In this document: positions 9,201 to 11,193 of the stretch, piece by piece | Layout: each line of letters starts with the position of its first letter | Numbering within the stretch: the first letter of the stretch is position 1 | Notes under the pieces: model-generated | The model's input: only the letters and a program-made list of their open reading frames with translations | What the model was told of the DNA's origin: nothing | The model's database searches: none | Assembly (NCBI GenBank): GCA_009930445.1 | Contig: RZYD01000052.1 | Coordinates: 1-11,193 of the forward strand | Direction of reading: 5' to 3' | From: Bacteroidia bacterium | GTDB lineage: Bacteria > Bacteroidota > Bacteroidia > Bacteroidales > BM520 | DNA: 11,193 bases | Position numbers and translations under genes: made by a program

Positions 9201-11193
9201 AAAAGAAACCACATTAACAGGGAGTGACGGAACTTATTCCTTTACTGTTAATCATGGGTATAGCGGAACGATCACACCGACATTTGCAAACTATTCTTTT
9301 ACTCCTGCTGCTATTACATTGACGGAGGTTACCATTGATAAACCTGGAAATAATTTTATTGGAACACCCGATGCTTACCCTGTTTCCGGAACGGTTACCT
9401 GGAACGGACAGCCATTGGAAGGTGTATTATTGAACTTTGAGAGTATTTCTAATGACCCTACTACGGCATCTGACGGTACTTACACCTGCTATGTCCCTGC
9501 CGGATGGGCCGGATATATCGCGCCCATAAAAACAGGATTTACGTTTACTCCTTCATTTATTACCGTTCCATCAGTTTCTGCACCGGTAACAGGTCAGGAC
9601 TTTTCTGCAACACATAATCCTGTTGCAATTTCAGGAACAATAAGTGAAGGTGGTACTCCACTGATTAATGTGGCTGTTGTGGCTACCGATGATCAGGGAG
9701 CTATTGTAGATACCTGGTATACGATGTCTGATGGAGGATTTTATGGAGGTGTACCCTATGGTTTCTCCGGTGATATAACACCTGAAAAGGCTAATTATTC
9801 CTTTACTCCCGCTTTTAGAACATACGCTAACCTAACAGTGTCTGTCGCTGATCAGGACTTTGAAGGATTGAACGTTGCGACCTATTCCGTCAGCGGTACA
9901 ATAACTGACGGAACTTCTCCAATGGAAGGTGTTACTGTTACGTTAACCGGTTCGAAAGAGACAACATTGACAGGAGTTGATGGTACCTATAGCTTTAATG
10001 TTGATCATGGATTTACTGGAACTCTTACGGCATCTTTTACCGGCTATTCTTTTGCACCATCATCAATATCTCTCACAAATATTACGGCTAATAGTACAGG
10101 TAATAATTTTGTCGGTAATATACAAAGCTGCACTGTTTCCGGATATGTAACACTTGGAGATCTTACTCCTGTGGAAGGTGTTCTTGTTCATCTTATTCGT
10201 CCTAATGGCTCCAGCGGTACACATACTAATGCTTCAGGTTATTATTCGTTTGCGAATGTTGCCGCGGGAGCAGATTATACTGTTTATTGCGAGATGACCG
10301 GATATACTTTTAACCCGGAAGAGCGATTCTATCCGGCATTGGCTGTAAATATTACAGATGCAGATTTTACTGCAATTCCAACAACGGTTACCATTAGCGG
10401 AAATATTGCAGATGATTTGGGTAGTGTCTCTGATGTATTGATTTCATTTACAAATGGTGGTGGTACAACAACAACCGATGCAGATGGAAATTATTCACAT
10501 GAAGTACCCTATAATTATTCCGGATTGGCAACACCTACCAAGAGTGATTATACATTTAATCCGGCAAACAGAACCTATTATGATTTAATTACTGATGCAA
10601 CAGGAGAAGACTATGCAGCAACATGTACGCTGACTTATACCGTATCAGGAACTATTACGGACGGAGCTTCTCCATTGGAAGGTGTTACGGTAACACTTTC
10701 CGGTTCAAGAGAGACTACGCTGACAGGTAGTGACGGAACATACTCTTTCACGGTTGCTCATGGTTATTCCGGAAATCTTTCGGCTTCATTAGCAGGTTAT
10801 GCTTTCACTCCATCATCGATACCTCTTTCGAATGTTATAGCAAACAGCTCAGGAAATGATTTTGTCGGTTCTACCGATACTTATACTGTTTCCGGTACTG
10901 TTACCGACGGAGTCTTTGCAATGGAAGGTGTTACAATTACACTCTCCGGCTCAAAGGAAACTACACTAACTGCAAGTAATGGTAGTTACTCCTTTACAGT
11001 AGCCCATGGATTTTCAGGCACATTAACACCATCCTATTCCGGATATGTCTTTACTCCGGAATCAATTGACGTTGTAAATGTGACAGCCAACAGCACTTCA
11101 AATAATTTTGTGGGATCAATAGGAGAGTACTCTGTTTCCGGAACGGTGACACTTGATGGTCTGCCTCTGGAAGGCGTGTTGGTTGATTTTGAG
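1..11193 (+). CDS. Giant modular surface/secreted protein, gingipain-like (C25) with adhesin repeats; partial at both ends
   Basis: Frame +1 is open across all 3731 codons, and recognisable domains follow one another in this frame from end to end, so this is one polypeptide without a frameshift. It begins inside the last part of a peptidase C25 domain and ends inside a repeat, so start codon, signal peptide, catalytic Cys/His and C-terminal sorting domain are all outside. Domain order by residue: C25 end 1-71, Ig-like 72-155, mega-module A 159-1277, mega-module B 1279-2398, jelly-roll 2400-2583, two OB-like domains about 2586-2776, FN3 2779-2873, and 82-87-residue repeats 2874-3731. I see no transmembrane segment. 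Composition is rich in Gly, Thr, Ser, Asn, Tyr, Trp and Asp and poor in Lys, as in secreted beta-sandwich proteins. Secretion by T9SS is inferred from the domain families. The protease assignment rests on the short N-terminal piece and the Ig-like domain that follows it. Confidence 0.93.
214..465 (+). other. Ig-like domain following the C25 protease (Peptidase_C25_C type)
   Basis: Residues 72-155 form a compact beta-sandwich pattern. It starts at 'TPLAVNHPVSLYYG', continues through 'GVANARVCLSDDN' and 'LYVYAIADNTGSCAVNV', and ends at 'YDVTLTVTAPNHYPTMVSI'. Alternating hydrophobics, the 'A-D-x-x-G-x-x-x-V' turn and the final 'VTAPNHYP' strand match the Ig-like domain that packs against the catalytic domain of gingipains. 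Two cysteines ('RVCLS', 'GSCAV') could pair. It separates the protease from the adhesin part. Confidence 0.65.
475..840 (+). other. Ig-like (CARDB/BACON-like) domain A1
   Basis: About 122 residues begin with 'PYLVLESITPN', continue with 'LEAGESVTMDVQLRNLGG', and end with 'FYVYSDIF'. The pattern of a strand, a 'xaGExvxxxvxLxNxGg' hairpin and later hydrophobic strands is that of CARDB-like Ig folds used as spacers in secreted proteins. It aligns without gaps at its start to 3835-4197, where 'SLDVIVFNGGG' matches 'TMDVQLRNLGG'. The exact family cannot be fixed by eye. Confidence 0.6.
841..1620 (+). other. Split FN3 domain A2 with an inserted beta-sandwich domain
   Basis: The first FN3 strands are 'LTAVSGIQQVDLQWYAPFGG' up to about base 906. 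The FN3 then breaks off and resumes at base 1459 with 'LGYNIYRDTQKIN', running through 'YAYDVTAVYSEGES'. In ordinary FN3 domains of this type the 'W-x-x-P' strand is followed directly by 'GYNIYR'. Here about 150-180 residues are inserted. The insert contains 'YPLEIAQLASQFY', 'PWNGNNAFRFSIYD' and 'PITLSGDFYLSVES', a jelly-roll-like pattern with a Gly/Trp-rich start. A linker without obvious fold covers about 1360-1458. The equivalent arrangement recurs at 2101-2973, 4198-5010 and 5476-6339. Confidence 0.65.
1639..2100 (+). other. Jelly-roll module A3 (cleaved-adhesin / choice-of-anchor-J / MAM-like)
   Basis: About 154 residues start with 'VFYDHFEG' and end with 'GIYIDDFRVRVF'. These are the typical opening (F-x-D-x-F-E-x) and closing (xYIDDxxV) motifs of Bacteroidota jelly-roll modules. 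Between them lie a 'SLTDSPEGNY' loop, 'ASVSFFAKFALE' and 'FIFRMKTD' strands. Three cysteines (codons at 1690, 1780 and 1885) recur in module B3. In gingipains the related cleaved-adhesin domains bind haem-proteins and host matrix; ligand binding here is only inferred. Confidence 0.68.
2101..2973 (+). other. Split FN3 domain A4 with inserted beta-sandwich domain
   Basis: The opening half is 'NIMAYRYGPEVHLTWAPP' near 2119-2172. The closing half starts at 2794 with 'LGYNIYRDGLLQN' and runs to 'YTYEVKAVYPDGLS' and 'VVVMDPP'. The insert begins at 'MAGGEGWFS' and includes 'AEFGNAYPMKLEKIRHNFYD', 'YTFRVYKKNG' and 'PLILDDDVLVSVKP'. The last part parallels 'YPLEIAQLASQFY...FRFSIYD...LSGDFYLSVES' of domain A2, so both inserts belong to one family. 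A linker around 2641-2793 carries the motif 'FKGNTALAKN', conserved as 'FKGNQKLAKS' in copy B. Confidence 0.65.
2986..3390 (+). other. SusE-like / CBM-like beta-sandwich A5
   Basis: About 135 residues start with 'DEVTLWFAPEFSC', then 'NSLEGYPEVRMHSGMGING', a 'W..VIPWEQNG' stretch, 'GLYSITYTPSEYYG', 'DQLCMVFNGG' and finally 'GKATDDYGNCVDIFIPLEF'. The series xVTLxF, 'vxMHsG', 'W', 'YxIxxxPxxYYg', 'lxMVFnxG' and 'G.D.FIPL' resembles the starch-binding-like sandwich found in SusE/SusF-type and amylase-associated proteins. Glycan binding is an inference from that resemblance. Two cysteines (FSC, GNC) are conserved in copy B and could form a disulfide. Confidence 0.5.
3394..3831 (+). other. Jelly-roll module A6
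   Basis: The module opens with 'LFFDDFESGLSHWDVTGNWN' and closes with 'DGVYIDNFVIKA'. Inside are 'CLTDSPETLYS', 'ALVEFSLIHFL', 'DLVFVEVSNDDF', 'WKPWKKIQYSL' and 'LKVRFRLVTS'. This fits the family that also includes immune-inhibitor-A-type MAM domains, with the W-K-P-W motif and 'xVRFRL' strand. Its closest relative in the window is 6751-7194. It ends mega-module A and is followed almost directly by the Ig-like domain of copy B. Confidence 0.68.
3835..4197 (+). other. Ig-like domain B1
   Basis: This is the counterpart of 475-840. It holds 'ANQTASLDVIVFNGGGMPL', then 'NVPVTLTKTDPGNYVSITDD', and ends with 'FGFYVFSDLY'. The last strand precedes the split FN3, as 'FYVYSDIF' does in copy A. It probably acts as a spacer between the end of module A and the first FN3 of module B. 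Confidence 0.6.
4198..5010 (+). other. Split FN3 domain B2 with inserted beta-sandwich domain
   Basis: The first half is 'LNLQAVNSEDEVHLSWEAPF'. The second half starts near 4843 with 'VIGYNVYRNGTKIN' and runs to 'YATTAVYAEGES'. The insert has 'GWYSYQNGGIWD', 'PWNGNNTFRYNVYD' and 'VKVDDDFYVSVEV', all matched in A2. The linker just before the second half (about 4765-4842) is unusual for this Lys/Arg-poor protein. It carries 'PVRRQPPG' and 'DEVRSGEAKSS', which look flexible and protease-accessible. Confidence 0.65.
5023..5475 (+). other. Jelly-roll module B3
   Basis: Counterpart of A3. It opens with 'LVYYEDFEENNEEDWNCGWD' and closes with 'DGFYIDDVSLRLYG'. The strands 'ATLSFWAKYELEENIDTCYV' and 'IGYFTGFNTTWQEYTFDVSG' align with A3 ('VSFFAKFALEADYDTCYF', 'GFFTGINTDWTEYLYDIS'). 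All three cysteines of A3 are kept (NCG, QDC, DTC), which argues for a structural role. Confidence 0.68.
5476..6339 (+). other. Split FN3 domain B4 with inserted beta-sandwich domain
   Basis: The first half is 'NFEAFPYSEEVHLDWDWP'. The second starts near 6166 with 'QGFNVFRDGQQIN' and runs to 'YDYTVKAVYAGGMS' and 'DDVVIMFP'. The insert begins 'MAGGEGWFSNWRW' and holds 'AEFGNAYPMQLTKIRHHF', 'EFKFRVYEKDGQTLIFESE' and 'PLELTDDILLTVKP'. These are among the best conserved stretches between copies A and B, which suggests a functional surface in the insert. Confidence 0.65.
6361..6750 (+). other. SusE-like / CBM-like beta-sandwich B5
   Basis: Counterpart of A5. It contains 'EDEVTLWFDPFYSC', 'NSLEGSSEVRMHSAIGVNG', 'GQYTITYTPSAFYG', 'YQLEMVFNSG', 'SPWDKEGKAPDGFGGCENI' and 'IIPLNF'. 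Both cysteines and the conserved MHS, YTPS, MVFN and PW-KEGKA motifs are kept. The domain occurs once per mega-module, always between the second split FN3 and the second jelly-roll. Confidence 0.5.
6751..7194 (+). other. Jelly-roll module B6
   Basis: Counterpart of A6. It runs from 'VIFEDDFESGTGNW' to 'DGVFIDDFAIKG'. The motifs 'ALTDSPNSWYSG', 'TAGVDLSGYSSPVLEFNLIH', 'DQLFVEISTDDFASATLM', 'WKPWTHETIDLSL' and 'VKVRFRLATDD' align with A6 with few gaps. It ends the duplicated region; what follows is a different jelly-roll and not a third Ig-like domain. Confidence 0.68.
7198..7749 (+). other. Third-type jelly-roll (choice-of-anchor-J / cleaved-adhesin-like)
   Basis: About 184 residues run from 'VVESIPYTQDFTVFPTPDW' to 'IEVFIDNVYVG'. 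The opening 'IPYTQDF...P.W' and the closing 'FIDNVYVG' are typical of choice-of-anchor-J modules. Inside are 'YWYITPYIDLGSSPQNIELRF', reported here as the 'ITPYIDLG' strand, then 'AVVISTDGTTWTE' and 'FEVDLTGYSGLVKVGFYHGH'. It has no partner in mega-modules A and B beyond the general fold. It directly precedes OB-like domains, an arrangement common in Bacteroidota secreted proteins. Confidence 0.65.
7756..8025 (+). other. OB-fold-like domain 1
   Basis: The segment has 'DPLTIAEARLYPIGTQVTV', 'TGVVTNGQELGNIRYFQDA', 'TAGIAAYGGSQ', 'GDSVTYSGILKDYNGLLEI' and 'NMTVIASG'. The order 'tIaeAr..p.G..VtVtGvVtn', 'yfQDaTaGIa' and 'Gd.V...G...dYnGllei' is the well-known pattern of secreted Bacteroidota OB-fold domains (DUF5689/YhcR-like), often found in extracellular nucleases and T9SS proteins. 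No nuclease motif is visible nearby, so binding to nucleic acid is only a family-based possibility. Confidence 0.6.
8041..8328 (+). other. OB-fold-like domain 2 (degenerate)
   Basis: Residues from 'IEPVEVGELYESQLIVID' through 'YVRYSTTLIG', 'SPVILKGILSQYSP' and 'GYQIILRDTDDLTPLPLPP' repeat the pattern in which an OB1 domain is followed by a second one reading 'g.ye..Lv.i....f', 'G....' and 'Y.i..r...D...'. The Pro-rich end acts as a linker to the FN3. It is less well conserved than the first and might instead be the second half of one larger domain. Confidence 0.5.
8335..8619 (+). other. Uninterrupted FN3 domain
   Basis: The 95 residues read 'PTSVQAIATLNDVSLSWDVP', then 'IDGYNIYRAVGHTALFSSA', then 'SYLDQDLANNDYSYWIEAVY' and 'GEIAVSGRITVTV'. 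The 'W-x-x-P' strand is separated from 'GYNIYR' by only about ten residues. This is the normal spacing and serves as an internal reference showing that the four other FN3 domains in this protein are interrupted. Confidence 0.75.
8620..8877 (+). repeat. Repeat R1, type A
   Basis: 86 residues, with 'VSGYVTLSDLTPVEGVLIHL', 'RPNGSSGTHTNASGYYSF', 'YTVYCEMTGYTFDP' and 'HITDADFTAIPT'. It aligns without gaps with R7, and my count is 69 of 86 identical residues. A single cysteine lies in 'VYCEM'. Confidence 0.85.
8878..9126 (+). repeat. Repeat R2, type B
   Basis: 83 residues, with 'ISITGNISDYSGGVADVLIT', 'GDYYHEVPYNYTGLA', 'FTPANRSYDDLI' and 'GEDYAATCT'. It shares length and the motifs VPYNY, PANR-Y and GEDYAATCT with R8. 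It has one cysteine near the end. Confidence 0.85.
9127..9372 (+). repeat. Repeat R3, type C
   Basis: 82 residues with 'LVSGTITDGTLPLEGVLVML', 'GSKETTLTGSDGTYSFTV', 'HGYSGTITPTF' and 'YSFTPAAITL'. It is the first of four C-type units that share the 'GS(K/R)ETTLT' core. Confidence 0.85.
9373..9618 (+). repeat. Repeat R4, type D
   Basis: 82 residues with 'YPVSGTVTWNGQPLEGVLLN', 'TTASDGTYTCYVPAGWAGY' and 'FTFTPSFITVPSVS'. The opening closely matches the partial repeat R11 ('YSVSGTVTLDGLPLEGVLVD'). Confidence 0.82.
9619..9879 (+). repeat. Repeat R5, B-like
   Basis: 87 residues with 'ISGTISEGGTPLINVAVV', 'SDGGFYGGVPYGFSGDITP', 'YSFTPAFRTYANL' and 'VADQDFEGLN'. The stretch 'VPYxxxG', 'FTPAxRxY' and the terminal DQDF resemble the type B units R2 and R8, but the first half is diverged. 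Confidence 0.75.
9880..10125 (+). repeat. Repeat R6, type C
   Basis: 82 residues with 'YSVSGTITDGTSPMEGVTVT', 'GSKETTLTGVDGTYSFNVDH', 'FTGTLTASFTGYSFAPSS' and 'NSTGNNFVGN'. It is very close to R3, R9 and R10. Confidence 0.85.
10126..10383 (+). repeat. Repeat R7, type A
   Basis: Second A-type unit, the same length as R1. The central segment from 'RPNGSSGTH' to 'ASGYYSF' is identical in protein, while its codons differ from R1 at third positions only. It has 'YTVYCEMTGYTFNP' and an extra cysteine at its start ('SCTVSG'). Confidence 0.85.
10384..10632 (+). repeat. Repeat R8, type B
   Basis: 83 residues, gap-free with R2. 'HEVPYNYSGLATPTKSDYTF', 'NPANRTYYDLITDATG' and 'EDYAATCT' are shared or nearly so. 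Confidence 0.85.
10633..10878 (+). repeat. Repeat R9, type C
   Basis: 82 residues with 'TVSGTITDGASPLEGVTVTL', 'GSRETTLTGSDGTYSFTVAH' and 'GYAFTPSSIPLSNVIANSSG'. Together with R7 and R8 it repeats the R1-R2-R3 order. Confidence 0.85.
10879..11124 (+). repeat. Repeat R10, type C
   Basis: 82 residues with 'TVSGTVTDGVFAMEGVTITL', 'GSKETTLTASNGSYSFTVAH' and 'NVTANSTSNNFVGS'. It follows another C unit directly, which is the only C-C neighbour pair in the array and breaks the triplet order. Confidence 0.83.
11125..11193 (+). repeat. Repeat R11, partial, type D
   Basis: Only the first 23 residues are in the window ('EYSVSGTVTLDGLPLEGVLV' and onward). It matches the start of R4. The reading frame is open at the window end. 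Confidence 0.75.

Larger units (their letters stand above)
8620..11193 (+). repeat. Array of 82-87-residue carboxypeptidase-regulatory-like repeats (10 full, 1 partial)
   Basis: Starts at 8620, 8878, 9127, 9373, 9619, 9880, 10126, 10384, 10633, 10879 and 11125 give unit lengths of 258, 249, 246, 246, 261, 246, 258, 249, 246 and 246 nt. Each unit has the plan 'V-S-G-x-(V/I)-T', 'P(L/M)EGV-x-(V/I)', 'T-x-x-(D/N)G-x-Y-x-F/H-x-V', a Gly/Tyr turn such as 'HGYSG', 'GY.F.P' and a final acidic or Asn-rich strand. This is the CarboxypepD_reg-like / SdrD-B-like Ig fold common in Bacteroidota surface proteins, where it serves as a stalk. The array continues past the window end. Types are A (R1, R7), B (R2, R8, with R5 B-like), C (R3, R6, R9, R10) and D (R4, R11). 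Confidence 0.88.

Noticed and set aside
8620..11193. CRISPR array or non-coding tandem repeat
   Set aside because: Units are 246-261 nt, keep one reading frame, and vary mostly at third codon positions, so they are protein repeats.

Overview
The whole window lies inside one gene. Frame +1 reads from base 1 to base 11193 (3731 codons) with no stop, entering from upstream and leaving downstream. Neither the start codon, signal peptide and catalytic core nor the C-terminus is present. No intergenic DNA, RNA gene, promoter, terminator, CRISPR array or insertion sequence was seen. Residue numbers below count from base 1.

The product looks like a giant modular cell-surface or secreted protein of a Bacteroidota bacterium (Bacteroidales-like). 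The grounds are a gingipain-type (peptidase C25) C-terminal end with its Ig-like domain, repeated jelly-roll modules of the cleaved-adhesin / choice-of-anchor-J kind, FN3 domains with the '(L)GYNIYRD' signature, a SusE-like sandwich, OB-fold modules, and a long array of carboxypeptidase-regulatory-like repeats. This mix is typical of type IX secretion system (T9SS) cargo. The T9SS sorting domain would lie downstream and is not visible.

Layout: (1) 1-213, end of a C25 protease domain; (2) 214-465, its Ig-like domain; (3) 475-3831 and 3835-7194, two tandem diverged copies of a module of about 1,120 residues. Each copy is ordered Ig-like / split FN3 with insert / jelly-roll / split FN3 with insert / SusE-like sandwich / jelly-roll. 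(4) 7198-7749, an extra jelly-roll; (5) about 7756-8328, two OB-fold-like domains; (6) 8335-8619, a plain FN3; (7) 8620 to the end, ten complete and one partial repeat of 82-87 residues. The first nine repeats fall into three blocks of exactly 753 nt.

A working interpretation (inference) is a protease head carried on, or releasing, a very long adhesive stalk. The jelly-rolls and SusE-like domains would bind glycans or proteins, the FN3, Ig and 83-residue repeats would act as spacers, and the rest would be exported and anchored by T9SS. The most notable points are the scale and hierarchy of internal duplication, FN3 domains interrupted by another folded domain, and the regular super-period of the C-terminal repeats.
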